Numbered from the stretch's first letter, positions 16,856 through 26,258 are shown. The stretch: DNA of 64,000 bases from Magnetococcus marinus MC-1 (GCF_000014865.1 NC_008576.1:3873001-3937000), one strand, 5' to 3'. Notes: generated by a model not told the origin, from the letters alone. Program-made: numbers and translations.

Positions 16856-17264
16856 TTGCCAAATTTAAAGACAAGTATAAGCATTTCCATTAGCCATGCT
16901 TGGAATTACAGTGCTCACTACGAAACGATAGTCGGTGGTTTGATCAGGATGCGCATTTTAGCTGGAGAAACTGTAGCGTGCCAAAACATGATGGTTGCGC
17001 TGAAAAAACAATGAATGGTTTAAAACTATGCTTGACAAGGCAGATTAATCCTGCTCAAGCAGTTGTTATTTAGCTGGAATGTATACGGCTCACAGTATTT
17101 GGATTGATTACGAAATTGATGAAGCGCTGAGGATGAAGAAAAATATAATAGGCGTTAAACCTTGGGGAAATCAAATTATGCCACGCAAGATAAAAAGTAA
17201 TTCAAACATAATGGTAGGGTGGAATAGCGCGAGCGTCATTGATGCTGTAAGGAGATACGCATGA
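16856..17264 (+). pseudogene. ThsB-type TIR-like gene with two frameshifts
   Basis: Conceptual repair of two single-base losses gives a full paralogue of the intact TIR protein. From a TTG at 16856 (site GAGG upstream) frame A reads LPNLK, then ISHAWNYSAHYETIVGG. Near 16939 the match moves to another frame with FDQDAHFSWRN and SVPKHD, and after a TAG at 17071 it moves again to LAGMYTAHSIWIDYE, ending at 17264. Residue spacing against the intact copy is preserved at both joins, so each is explained by one missing base (near 16938-16940 and 17070). Only the last 61 codons remain as an open frame. Its TGA overlaps the cyclase ATG. Confidence 0.82.
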
Positions 17265-18718
17265 ACACACCAGCAAAAAATGCTTATATTCTATTTACAG
17301 ACTTGGCTGGTTTTTCAAAACTGTCGGATGTTGACCTGAGAATTTATTATAGTACACTTTTGCCTTTATTGGCTCAGAAAATAATGAAGTTTAAAGAAGA
17401 ATCTACTGTCTGGAATACCTGGGGTGACTCTTTAATAGTAATAAACGAGAATGAGGCATCCATAGCTGATCTAGCATTTGAGTACAGAGATTTTTTTAAT
17501 GATTTTGACTACACGACTTTAAACATACCTCCTTTGTACCCTAGAATAGCCTGTCATTTTGGCAGGTTTGATCTATTCGACGATCCATTACTCAGTGGAA
17601 AAAAGAATGCTCTTGGAATAAATATTAACACTTCTGCTAGAATTGAGCCCATTACAAAACCAAAAGAAATATTTGTAACGAAAGAGTTCAAGGATCGATT
17701 TGAAGCGACACCCGACCCTAACCTATCAAATAAGTTTGCTTTTGATATAATTGGCCAAGTCCCTTTAGCAAAAAATTTCGGAACTCATGAACTCTACAAA
17801 TTCCGAAAAATGAATGAAGATAAAGAAATCATTGACAGAATACTTGAACAAGACTTGTCGAAGATGCTTCCGGAGGTTGAGGCTATAACTGACGATAACA
17901 AAAGGCTATTAAATAGTCTAAAAAACTCTTACGATGCAGATGCTTTATTAAATAATGCTTCGATCGGTAGGTGGACATCTCCTGAAATTTTTAACGAAAA
18001 TTTTTTGCTAGAGATTGCTAAAATTTATAAAATGTTTGGTTTATATGAGCAAGCTTTAGTTCTTACAAAAAAAATTAAGGATCAAAAAAGGTCTATTGAT
18101 GGTATTAATATTTCTTTACTTGGGTACAGCAAAGAATTGATGAAACTTGAAACTAACTGCTTGACAAGACAAGGAAGATATGAAGAAGCAGCTAATTTAA
18201 TTTATGGCGTATGGAATTTAGGCTATAGAGATTCTAATACTCTCAGCATGTTAGCCGCGCAATACAAAAGAAGAGCGATATATGGAAATAATAATGTTTT
18301 ATGTGACAAAGAGGGTATAAATTACGATCTCTTAAAACGAGCTCTTAGCCTGTATATAGAGGCATTCAGAATTAATACTGAAGATTATTATCCTGCTATT
18401 AATGTTGCATATCTTTATAAGATAATTGGGGGAGACAACGCTGGAAAGGGAATCAAATTTGCTAACTATATCTTAAAAAATTGGAAGTTGAGCGCAGGCT
18501 CTGACTGGTGGATTGATAGCACGCTGCTCGAGTGTGATATTATTATAGGTGATTATGAAAATTTGGATGATAAATATAAAAATATAATAACAAAACACAA
18601 GCCTAATTCATTTGAAAAAATGGCGAACTATACACAAATAAAAATTTTCTCTGAATTAACCAGCACAAACAGCAATATCATTGATAATATCTTAAAAATG
18701 TTATCTTCGTTCGACTAA
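17261..18718 (+). CDS. Class III nucleotide cyclase with TRAFs-binding/TPR-S-like C-terminus
   Basis: A 485-residue cytoplasmic protein. Residues about 8-190 are a class III cyclase catalytic domain with both metal aspartates, D14 in FTDLAGFS and D56 in TWGDSLIVI, and a late NTSARIEPI segment. Residues about 210-480 are helical and contain GRYEEAANLI, LAAQYKRRAIY, LSLYIEAFRIN and DYYPAINVAYL, which match the TRAFs-binding/TPR-S region shared with ASK-type kinases and seen in bacterial conflict systems. Pycsar cyclases of this superfamily make cCMP or cUMP on phage infection and activate TIR effectors; the product here is unknown. The ATG overlaps the TIR pseudogene stop by 4 nt. Strikingly AT-rich, suggesting acquisition. 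Confidence 0.82.
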   Translation: MNTPAKNAYILFTDLAGFSKLSDVDLRIYYSTLLPLLAQKIMKFKEESTVWNTWGDSLIVINENEASIADLAFEYRDFFNDFDYTTLNIPPLYPRIACHFGRFDLFDDPLLSGKKNALGININTSARIEPITKPKEIFVTKEFKDRFEATPDPNLSNKFAFDIIGQVPLAKNFGTHELYKFRKMNEDKEIIDRILEQDLSKMLPEVEAITDDNKRLLNSLKNSYDADALLNNASIGRWTSPEIFNENFLLEIAKIYKMFGLYEQALVLTKKIKDQKRSIDGINISLLGYSKELMKLETNCLTRQGRYEEAANLIYGVWNLGYRDSNTLSMLAAQYKRRAIYGNNNVLCDKEGINYDLLKRALSLYIEAFRINTEDYYPAINVAYLYKIIGGDNAGKGIKFANYILKNWKLSAGSDWWIDSTLLECDIIIGDYENLDDKYKNIITKHKPNSFEKMANYTQIKIFSELTSTNSNIIDNILKMLSSFD

Positions 18719-19006
18719 CATAACCATTCTCTATTATCGCCAATCTTATAATTTAGACTCGTTATTTTTTAATCAGCGCGGAGCTGCATAATTGCAGACT
18801 CAAACGGTGCTAAAATACCGAACACCCAGTTAAAGCACGCTCACGCACGCCAAAGCAGCGAAATTAAAACTCAGCAAGCCACCACCCAACTCAATCCCCA
18901 CATAATATAGAAGGCGCAAGTCTCCCCTAAAGGAACTTAAGCAAGACTAAGCGACCTTCGTATATTAATTACACACCCAACCAGGGGGATGCGCAGCGCC
19001 CCGCGC

Positions 19007-19282
19007 TTAATAGGTTACCCAGCCCACCGCAAAGAGACCCCAGCCCCCCAACGATGAGCGCCGGTCGGGCTGTTGACCATGCAAACGCGCCTGCCACTGC
19101 TGCTGACCCAGCGCAATCTCATCCTCACTACCCACCATGTCCAGATCAAAATCCTGCTTAAACGCCTCCGTCGCATCCCGCCCAGCCCCCACCGCCATGG
19201 CCACCGCACTCTCCGCGCTGTCGGCAAAACCATCACATATCAACTGATCACCCTTAACCGAAGCGTTGACCGGTAATTTCAT
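19007..19282 (-). CDS. Small hypothetical protein
   Basis: A 91-residue protein starting 5 nt after the stop of the exonuclease gene, with GAGGAG 8 nt upstream of its ATG, so it is very probably translated from the same mRNA. It starts MKLPVNASVKGDQLICDGFADSA; the remainder is Gln/Ala-rich and ends in aromatic and Gly residues. No signal peptide or known family is recognised. Confidence 0.65.
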   Translation of the reverse strand: MKLPVNASVKGDQLICDGFADSAESAVAMAVGAGRDATEAFKQDFDLDMVGSEDEIALGQQQWQARLHGQQPDRRSSLGGWGLFAVGWVTY

Positions 19283-19287
19283 CGTGC

Positions 19288-20532
19288 TTACTCCTCACCG
19301 CGCTTTTTGCGCAGACGGTTAATCCGCTTGCTCACCTCACCCGTGCGCCCCAACCGCTGCTGTAAGCGCTGCGCCCAGATCCATGCCTGCGCCAAATCAT
19401 GATCCTGATGCTCATGATACTTGGCCAATGCCTCCATCGCCGCCGCATGCCCCTTTGCCGCCGCCATGCGCCACACAATCACCGCCCGCGACCACAAACC
19501 CGCCCGACGATACAACCAACCCAATTGCTGTAACCCATCCCCATCCAGCCGCGACATGTGCATCTCCAACACCTGCCGCGCCACCCCCTCATCCCCAGCC
19601 TCAATCCACGCCCGCGCCACCCCCAACGGTGAAGCCCCATGGGCCGCACTGCGAAAACACTCCCCCAACACCACCGGCAGCAACGTCAAACTCAATAAAT
19701 CATCCTGATTATGCCTAAGCACCCCCGCCAAAGCATGCCCCCGCTTGCCCCGCAACCACGCCTGCCACGCCAGCGGTGCTTCCGCACCCGGCAGATCGTC
19801 CTGCCGCTGCAATCCCAATAGATGCTGCTCCCCCCGCTGCAAACGACAGTCCGGCAACTGACCCGCAAACAGACGCCGAAAGGGATGCAGTAGATCCAAA
19901 TGGGCCAAACCACTCAAAGGATCCGCCATGCCCTGCAACCGAAAGCGAGTCGCCAAGAGAGGCACATCAAAGGATTTGCCATTAAAGCTCACCAGCTGCG
20001 TCACCCCCGCCAGCGCCTGCTGAAACTGGCGCAACATGGCGGCCTCGCCCCCATAACCACTCAACAACCACTGCCGCCCATGCAGTGCCCCTTGCCACAA
20101 CCTCAACAGCCCGATCTGAAACACCGTGGTGCCCGTGCCCCCGGCCAAACCGGTGGTCTCGGTATCAATCCAGGCACACCGCGTCGGATCGTGCAGCCCT
20201 CCCCCCACAATCTGCGCCACCGGCTCCATAAGCCGCTCTAATGGGTAACGGCCATGATGCTGCTGCAAAGGGGCACACCAACGCACCAAAATAAGCCCTG
20301 GAGCCACCACCTCCCCCTGCAAAAAAGCAGCAAGCGCGGCCTCATCCGCCAACGGTGTACCTGCCCCTTCGGTTTGGGCCGCGATGGGGCGCAAACGCCT
20401 TAACCGTCCCGCCAAAGCGGCATCCCGCTCCGCCAGCGGCTCTAGCTCCGCTGGCAGCGGCTCTAGCTCCGCTGGCGGCGGCAGCGGAGCCTCCCCTTTA
20501 AGCTGGCGCAAGCGATCTCGTAACCCAGCCAT
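19288..20532 (-). CDS. YprB-like RNase H-fold exonuclease (RNase_H_2)
   Basis: A 414-residue protein from the ATG at 20532. Residues about 115-290 form a DEDD-type exonuclease fold: DTETTGLAGGTG (first Asp and Glu), FNGKSFDVPLL (second Asp) and HNQDDLLSL (third Asp). This arrangement matches the YprB/RNase_H_2 family, predicted to degrade nucleic acid 3'-5'. The C-terminal 110 residues look TPR-like (WLYRRAGLWSRAVIVWR). The N-terminus contains an in-frame duplication AELEPLPAELEPL coded by a short direct repeat. A small gene follows 5 nt downstream. Confidence 0.85.
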   Translation of the reverse strand: MAGLRDRLRQLKGEAPLPPPAELEPLPAELEPLAERDAALAGRLRRLRPIAAQTEGAGTPLADEAALAAFLQGEVVAPGLILVRWCAPLQQHHGRYPLERLMEPVAQIVGGGLHDPTRCAWIDTETTGLAGGTGTTVFQIGLLRLWQGALHGRQWLLSGYGGEAAMLRQFQQALAGVTQLVSFNGKSFDVPLLATRFRLQGMADPLSGLAHLDLLHPFRRLFAGQLPDCRLQRGEQHLLGLQRQDDLPGAEAPLAWQAWLRGKRGHALAGVLRHNQDDLLSLTLLPVVLGECFRSAAHGASPLGVARAWIEAGDEGVARQVLEMHMSRLDGDGLQQLGWLYRRAGLWSRAVIVWRMAAAKGHAAAMEALAKYHEHQDHDLAQAWIWAQRLQQRLGRTGEVSKRINRLRKKRGEE

Positions 20533-20624
20533 CGACACCCCCACACCCTCGCCTCTTGGGCCGCAGCCCCAACCCCTTACCTGCCTTACGCATGCGCCAC
20601 GACAGGCCACACCAAAGGCATCCC

Positions 20625-21452
20625 CTAACTCGGCGCATAGATCTTTAATACCGCCCCCGAGGTCGCCAAGGTCTCTTCATCATAATGGGCAAAGCTGCTG
20701 TGCAGGTTGGATTGCACCCTGCGAAAGGGTTCCCACAAATAGTTCCGCTCAAGTACTTCAACCCGAAAACCCGCCTGTGAAAAGGCGGCAATATGGTCGC
20801 TCAACCGATGCCGGGGCATGCTACCCGGGTCTAACATACGCTGCCAAAAGGGTGGCGAAAACTGGTAAAAGTGAAAGGGATATTTAAAAAAGTGGTCTCG
20901 ATAGTCCACAATATGCACCATCATGGCCCCCGGTTTAAGCACCCGTTTATAGTGGGCCACCAGCTCATTTAGATCATACACATGCTCCAATACCGCGAGG
21001 GAGCAGGAAAAATCCACCGAAGCCTCCGCCATACTCGCCCAGTGGCGGATACGCTGCACCTGGGCATGGGCCAAGTTGGGGGCAAAGCGGGCCACTCGCT
21101 GGTCAAACTGCTGCATCTCTGCCTGACTGGCGTGCGCAAACGGCTCAAGGGCGATGTAGTTTACCCCAAAACGGCGACTAAATAGATGCCCCAACAGTGA
21201 ATATTGACCACTGCCAATCTCCAACACCGTGCCCTGCAAGCCCTGCTGCTCGGCCTCGCTCAGATGGGCCAGCACCAAGCCCAAGCAGTGCTCGCCATAC
21301 GCTAAGCTCTGGGGCAGCCCTTGGGCCGAAGCACCGGTCTTACGGTAGTAAGGCAACCAGCGCTCCAGACGGTCCAGCATGGCGCGATTAAAGACAAACT
21401 TGCGGATCATCCGCAGCACCACATACTCCACATTGCTCATCCACAAGGGCAT
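20625..21452 (-). CDS. SAM-dependent methyltransferase (class I)
   Basis: A 275-residue protein. VLEIGSGQYSLLG forms the SAM-binding glycine loop, CSLAVLEHVYDLNELV is post-motif II, and VLKPGAMMVHIVDYRDH is post-motif III, as in the Methyltransf_11/UbiE-like group. The N-terminal 60 residues are helical and the C-terminus is aromatic. The ATG at 21452 is preferred over the GTG at 21473 because AGGAG lies 10 nt before it. The substrate is unknown; short-chain sugar or lipid methylation is possible but not shown by the sequence. Confidence 0.82.
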   Translation of the reverse strand: MPLWMSNVEYVVLRMIRKFVFNRAMLDRLERWLPYYRKTGASAQGLPQSLAYGEHCLGLVLAHLSEAEQQGLQGTVLEIGSGQYSLLGHLFSRRFGVNYIALEPFAHASQAEMQQFDQRVARFAPNLAHAQVQRIRHWASMAEASVDFSCSLAVLEHVYDLNELVAHYKRVLKPGAMMVHIVDYRDHFFKYPFHFYQFSPPFWQRMLDPGSMPRHRLSDHIAAFSQAGFRVEVLERNYLWEPFRRVQSNLHSSFAHYDEETLATSGAVLKIYAPS

Positions 21453-21695
21453 GATGGCATCACTCCTTTGCACGGTTCAGGCGTCCCCCGACATAGCCAA
21501 GCACCACCAACCCTGTTAAAGCATGGCGTCTGCGAGACTACCCTAAACCAGACCCCACCTTCTACCCTTCTCATCACCCACCCCTGCACCTTCCAGGGAA
21601 AGCCTAAACGGTTGCTCTTATGCCGCCCGATGCGCATACTACCCCCATCAACGCGGCCACCCCAAAGATGCCCAAACTTAGCTCGGGAGATTCGT

Positions 21696-22442
21696 ATGCC
21701 TATCCTCCCCACCATCGCCCACCCCAAACGCTGGCTGCTTGCAGCATGTGTGCTGGTCGTAGTCGCGCTGCCCTTGCCTCGCGCCATGCCCCTACCGGCA
21801 ACGCTGGAGATTGCCCCACCCCAGCCGCTGTATGCACCGGCCATGGCCCAAATCACCGCCCTGCATGTCACCTTGGGCGATTGGGTCACGGTCGATCAAC
21901 CCCTTATTACCCTGCGCTATGACGAACCTGACCACACCATAAACCCACCTGCCAATGCGCCTCTGCCCCTCCCTACCGCACCGAGCCAAGCGGCCCCGGC
22001 GACAACGCCATCCACGCTAAGCACCATCACCCTACACGCCCGCCACATTGGGCAAATCATACAGCTCGAACCCCAACTGCAACCGGGGCAGTGGGTCGCC
22101 AAACAGGCCCCCCTACTCACTTTGAGTGATGATCTACACGGTAGCGTGTTGCTTGAATGGTCCACAACCCAGCAGCACCCCTTACGCCCTGGTTTGCGTC
22201 TGCCTTTTCAGAGCGGCATCCTGGCGGAAGAGCCCTTGTGGATGGTGATTTTGCCCCATCATCCCGACCCTGCCGCAATGCGGGACAGCCCGCCCCAGCC
22301 AAACCAAGCCCGGCTCGCTGTCCGCTTGGAACAGCCGGCACCAAGTCGCCGTATGCGCGGTAAATTATGGCTAAGCGCGCCAGCCCGCAGCATCCTAGGC
22401 AGGCTTGCCCAAACCATAGAAGAACGCCTTACACAGCGTTAA
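21696..22442 (+). CDS. Envelope protein with biotinyl/lipoyl-like (HlyD-type) domain
   Basis: A 248-residue protein with an N-terminal membrane segment (RWLLAACVLVVVALPLP) and a mainly periplasmic body. Two half-motifs typical of barrel-sandwich hybrid domains are visible: ITALHVTLGDWVTVDQPLITL near residues 50-70 and IIQLEPQLQPGQWVAKQAPLLTL about 70 residues later, separated by a Pro/Ala/Thr-rich linker. That pattern occurs in membrane-fusion adaptors of efflux systems, but no partner permease is adjacent, and the length is short for a full HlyD. Converges with the HD-GYP gene. Confidence 0.65.
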   Translation: MPILPTIAHPKRWLLAACVLVVVALPLPRAMPLPATLEIAPPQPLYAPAMAQITALHVTLGDWVTVDQPLITLRYDEPDHTINPPANAPLPLPTAPSQAAPATTPSTLSTITLHARHIGQIIQLEPQLQPGQWVAKQAPLLTLSDDLHGSVLLEWSTTQQHPLRPGLRLPFQSGILAEEPLWMVILPHHPDPAAMRDSPPQPNQARLAVRLEQPAPSRRMRGKLWLSAPARSILGRLAQTIEERLTQR

Positions 22443-22487
22443 ACCTAATCTTAGCGGTTACAAAGCATAGAGAAGATATAGACAGCG

Positions 22488-23546
22488 TCACACTTGATAG
22501 CACCCCGGCCCAGGCATATAAAGGGCGGGATTAAGCCGTGTCATGGAGGGGCTCTCGGTACCCAGAATCCGCTGAGCCGCAGATTCTGGATGTTTGGCAA
22601 GATCCAGTGTGTAGGGGTCTACCTGTATATCACCTTTATAAATAATACGCACCACAGGCCGCAGCAGATCCGAACGATGGTTGCGCACCACGACCCCCAT
22701 GCGTTGATCGGCCAAACGTACCAGCGAACCCACCGGATAGATGCCAACCGCACGGATAAAAATCTCCACCAAACGGCTATCAAGCCGTTGGCTCTCTTTG
22801 CTCTCTTTAAGCAGATAGCGCAGAACCTCTTTACCATCGCGGGCTTGGCGGTAGATGCGGTTAGAGGTCATGGCATCAAAAATATCGCAAATGGCCGCCA
22901 TTCTCCCCTCTTGGCTAATGGCATCCCCCTTGAGTTTATGGGGATAACCCGAGCCATCCAACCGTTCATGATGCTGAACGGCCAGTGTACGGCTCAAGGG
23001 AGAGACCTCCATCACATCCATCATAGACATGGAGGCCTCCACATGCTGCCGAATAACGCGACAATCCTCTTCGGTAAGCTTATCTTTTTTTTGCAGGACC
23101 GTCTCGGCAATTTGAGACTTGCCCAAATCGTGCAGCAGCCCCCCCAAGCCCACCGCATTGATCATCTGCTCATCCATATCCATGGCCCGCGCCATGCTCA
23201 TCAGATAGATCGACACGTTCACCGAATGGTCAAAGCCCTCATGATCATGCTGGCGCAGAAGTGCCAGCCCAATTAAGGCATCGGGATCTTTCGCCAATGA
23301 ACTGTTCATGCGGGTTATGGCAAGGTCCAACTCGGTAACCTGCAAGGGATCCCCATCGGCCACCCGCTGAAACTGACGCGCCAGCTCGTGCTCTGTGGCG
23401 GACATCAACTCCAGCGCGTGACTGGTCTCATCCACCCACTGCTGTTCCTGCTGCTCGCGTTGGTCGACAACCCCTTCACCCAGGTCCTCTAACTGTGCGG
23501 CCAAAAAGGCCATCTCTGCCTCTTTATCCACCTGATACTGTGACAT
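22488..23546 (-). CDS. HD-GYP domain c-di-GMP phosphodiesterase
   Basis: A 352-residue cytoplasmic protein. The HD-GYP core holds HSVNVSIY, the HD pair in GLLHDLGKS, QHVEAS, and the diagnostic HHERLDGSGYP, followed by AICDIFDAMTSNR, so all metal ligands and the GYP motif are present. It should hydrolyse cyclic di-GMP. The N-terminal 120 residues are helical (DUF3391-like position) and probably regulatory, and the C-terminal 90 residues contain GSLVRLADQRMGVVV, a common HD-GYP extension. There is no receiver domain. Confidence 0.93.
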   Translation of the reverse strand: MSQYQVDKEAEMAFLAAQLEDLGEGVVDQREQQEQQWVDETSHALELMSATEHELARQFQRVADGDPLQVTELDLAITRMNSSLAKDPDALIGLALLRQHDHEGFDHSVNVSIYLMSMARAMDMDEQMINAVGLGGLLHDLGKSQIAETVLQKKDKLTEEDCRVIRQHVEASMSMMDVMEVSPLSRTLAVQHHERLDGSGYPHKLKGDAISQEGRMAAICDIFDAMTSNRIYRQARDGKEVLRYLLKESKESQRLDSRLVEIFIRAVGIYPVGSLVRLADQRMGVVVRNHRSDLLRPVVRIIYKGDIQVDPYTLDLAKHPESAAQRILGTESPSMTRLNPALYMPGPGCYQV

Positions 23547-23838
23547 CGCTCCCCCAACCCATTGTTACCAAGCCTCTATCATCTTTTCTCACAGATCCTT
23601 AACATTAGGGATAAACTGTTAAAAAATCCACCTACATTTCAAACCCTGTGGAGATATTACCAAGAAGCCCTCACACCCCGACAACCGACCCACTATGGAG
23701 AGCCTAACCCGCCCCCGTGGTTAAGACAGCTACACACCCTCAATTGCGTCACCGCACAGCCCTAGCCCCCGGCCCCACCCCCGTTTGTGCGGGTGCGGCG
23801 CGGCCCACCTGCTCCAGCAAAAGGAGGGCACAAACAGC
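23547..23838. other. Intergenic stretch without a supported gene
   Basis: Between the start of the HD-GYP gene and the end of the large lipoprotein gene. Apart from the hairpin at 23839-23870, nothing recognisable is seen. Confidence 0.5.
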
Positions 23839-23870
23839 AAGGGTCGCTTCATGGTTATGAAACGACCCTT
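23839..23870 (-). terminator. Hairpin downstream of the lipoprotein gene
   Basis: A 14-bp near-perfect stem, AAGGGTCGCTTCAT against ATGAAACGACCCTT, with a GGTT loop, 22 bp after the stop. It lacks a clear T-run, so it may be a factor-dependent end or an mRNA-stabilising hairpin. Confidence 0.5.
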
Positions 23871-23892
23871 GACAAAGGCAAGATCAACACCC

Positions 23893-26151
23893 TTAGTGCT
23901 GGCTTTTTTCGGACTTAATCACCTTATGAAACAAAAGGTTGGTCAAGCGTTGTGGATAGCTCACAAAGCTGGCCGTGGGGTGACGGTCCTCATAAACCTC
24001 GCGGGTGCGCTGGGCAATATCCTCGGCTTCATCCACGCTGCGCTCAATAAAGCGGCTTCGATAGCGCTCAATCCCGGTACGGGTCGCGGCATCCAGCACC
24101 CCTGTGGGCTCAATGGCGGCCCCTTCGGCCCCCAAGGCCTCTTTAAGATTGCTCTGAAACTGCTTGAGCAGGGTAACATCAAACCGGGGGCTAAACTCAA
24201 AAGGGGAGAGCGCACCGGGTACAATATCTGCTGTAATCTCCAGACGCTGCTCATAACGCGCCAGCTCTGGTCGGCTCAATTTCCCCGTAACCCGTTCACC
24301 GTAGAGATCTTGTAAAAGACAGACGGCATTCCAGGTTTTGTAGCCCATCAAACCATCAATGGTGACATCCTTACCCATACCGGGGGCTTTATCGGCGATG
24401 CGTTGCAAGCGGCGGATATCCTGAATCAACCAGCCACTGTTATAGTAGCCCGCCGAACGCTGTAGATAACCCTGTTTGCTGCGGGTTAAACAGCTGTTCA
24501 GGTCGTTGACCGGCACAGCAGCCACCCCCTGCTGTACTGCTGTCCGCTCTCGTTCCAACCCCGTGGGCGGGGCAATGGGGGTAAAGTTGGCTTTAGCGCT
24601 GGGCACCATCACATTCAACACCTGCGGGGTGCCTTTATTATCCACCACGGTGACGTTGGTGGTGTGGCCCCGATTAACCGCCACTTTTAAGGTCATCCAG
24701 CCTTTATTCTCGCCCAATGCCTCCATGCGCTCCACAACCACCAGATCATCATTATCCGAAACCGCCAGATAAGGTGCCCGCCCCCCATTGACCAGCACTT
24801 TTTTCTGCACCAGCCCCTGCGCCCTGCTATCCAGTTCCAAGGCGACAGCGGGAGGCATCAGACGCAAAACTTGACCATTCTCTACATCCAACGAACAGTC
24901 GGCAAACAGGGCCGACGAAGTATCAAAGCTGATGGTGCCAAACTGTAGCTCCTGCTGAGTGGCGACCATACGATCAAAAGCGCCGTCCACCTGAGCCACC
25001 GCTTGACTTAATCTTTCCAACCCCTCCATTTTGCCCCGCGCTACGGGATTTTTGAGGGCTTTAACCCGCAGTTCACCCAGAGCCAACAGGGTTTTTGCCA
25101 TGGCATTACGGGTCTCCATCAAACTAAGCACCGTGCCATCGGGCTTCCACACATTGCCAAAAGGGTTGCTTAACCCGCTCATGGAATCGCGCCCATTAGA
25201 GGTCGCAAAGCCCCCTTGCAGGTGCCCCCGCAGCTCATTGAGATAGCGGTTTTGATCGGGCTCGAGACGGCTGAGCTCTTGGTTGATGGCCATCTGCACA
25301 TGAAAGGTTTTCGTCACCAAAATCTTGGCGTAGGACTCGATGCCATCCACCGTGGCTTCCAGATCGCGGTTACGCTCTTGTTGATCCGAAATCCACAGGT
25401 TGCCGCTATCCTTAACGGTTTGCAGCAGCTTTTGCACGGTGCGTTGCACCTCGGCCAATTGGCGTACCTCCTGCTGCCAGCCTTGGGCGCTCTCTGGACT
25501 TTCGGGCACCGGCAGCTCACTTTGCAAGCGGCTAATCATATCAGCAATGGGCGCCGATTGGGCTGCATTGGCATCCCGCAATTCCCACAGGGCGCGACGG
25601 AAGGCTTGGCGGGTCTCCTGCGCGGCCCGCACGGCGGACATGGCATTTTGCACCCGGCTGGTGGAAAGACCTGACTTATCCACCGCTTCGACCAAACACC
25701 CCAGGGCCTCAATACCCCGGGTATAGATGCCCCGCCGATGGTTATCCGCCGCCACCTGATTGATGGTGTAGAGCGCACCCCCGGCCAAACCCAACCCTTT
25801 AAGCACATCATGATCACTGTCAAACAGCACCGAGCCAACCGCCCCCGCGACCAGACCCGTCAGTGCCAAGCGCACCTCCTCTTGATCTTTGGCTTGACCG
25901 CGAATGGCGGCGTCATAGCGCAGTTGCAGCAGGCGAGCAAACTCCTGCGCCTCGGCGATGGTGACACCACGGGTCTGGGGCAGGCCACCATATTCGGTGA
26001 CTTGTTTACCCAGCGCCCCTTCATGTTGCACGTCCGGACGCGCCATGCTTACATCATGGTAGGCATCCAGCGTGGAACAGGCAGGCAGCAGCAACCCCGC
26101 TGCGAGCAGGGAAATCAGTCGTAAAGATGTCGACAGACGGGGGAATTTCAT
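23893..26151 (-). CDS. Large lipoprotein with PG-binding-like C-terminal region
   Basis: A 752-residue lipoprotein: signal sequence RLISLLAAGLLLPAC with lipidated Cys25. A short hydrophobic stretch (LTGLVAGAVGSVLF) follows near residue 95, then a long helical region of about 250 residues with coiled-coil character, and a beta-rich middle (around 420-500). Near 580-660 a segment (IQDIRRLQRIAD, GLMGYKTWNAVCLLQDLYG) resembles the peptidoglycan_binding_1 pattern, and a second, weaker one (GVLDAATRTGIERYRSRF) occurs later. The site GGAGAAAC precedes the ATG. Probably an outer-membrane lipoprotein touching the wall; its function is not recognised. Confidence 0.75.
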   Translation of the reverse strand: MKFPRLSTSLRLISLLAAGLLLPACSTLDAYHDVSMARPDVQHEGALGKQVTEYGGLPQTRGVTIAEAQEFARLLQLRYDAAIRGQAKDQEEVRLALTGLVAGAVGSVLFDSDHDVLKGLGLAGGALYTINQVAADNHRRGIYTRGIEALGCLVEAVDKSGLSTSRVQNAMSAVRAAQETRQAFRRALWELRDANAAQSAPIADMISRLQSELPVPESPESAQGWQQEVRQLAEVQRTVQKLLQTVKDSGNLWISDQQERNRDLEATVDGIESYAKILVTKTFHVQMAINQELSRLEPDQNRYLNELRGHLQGGFATSNGRDSMSGLSNPFGNVWKPDGTVLSLMETRNAMAKTLLALGELRVKALKNPVARGKMEGLERLSQAVAQVDGAFDRMVATQQELQFGTISFDTSSALFADCSLDVENGQVLRLMPPAVALELDSRAQGLVQKKVLVNGGRAPYLAVSDNDDLVVVERMEALGENKGWMTLKVAVNRGHTTNVTVVDNKGTPQVLNVMVPSAKANFTPIAPPTGLERERTAVQQGVAAVPVNDLNSCLTRSKQGYLQRSAGYYNSGWLIQDIRRLQRIADKAPGMGKDVTIDGLMGYKTWNAVCLLQDLYGERVTGKLSRPELARYEQRLEITADIVPGALSPFEFSPRFDVTLLKQFQSNLKEALGAEGAAIEPTGVLDAATRTGIERYRSRFIERSVDEAEDIAQRTREVYEDRHPTASFVSYPQRLTNLLFHKVIKSEKSQH

Positions 26152-26258
26152 TGTTTCTCCAATAACTTACCGTTCGACAGAGGCATTTCGAGCCAACCCT
26201 AACTTTAAGAAAATTTCCCTCAAAAAATCAAGTATTTCTTACGGTGCCGCAAAAATCG

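Noticed and set aside
18719-19006. Attachment-site repeat matching the tRNA-Pro 3' end at the right edge of the island
   Set aside because: No convincing copy of the tRNA end was found near the right edge, and there is no integrase.
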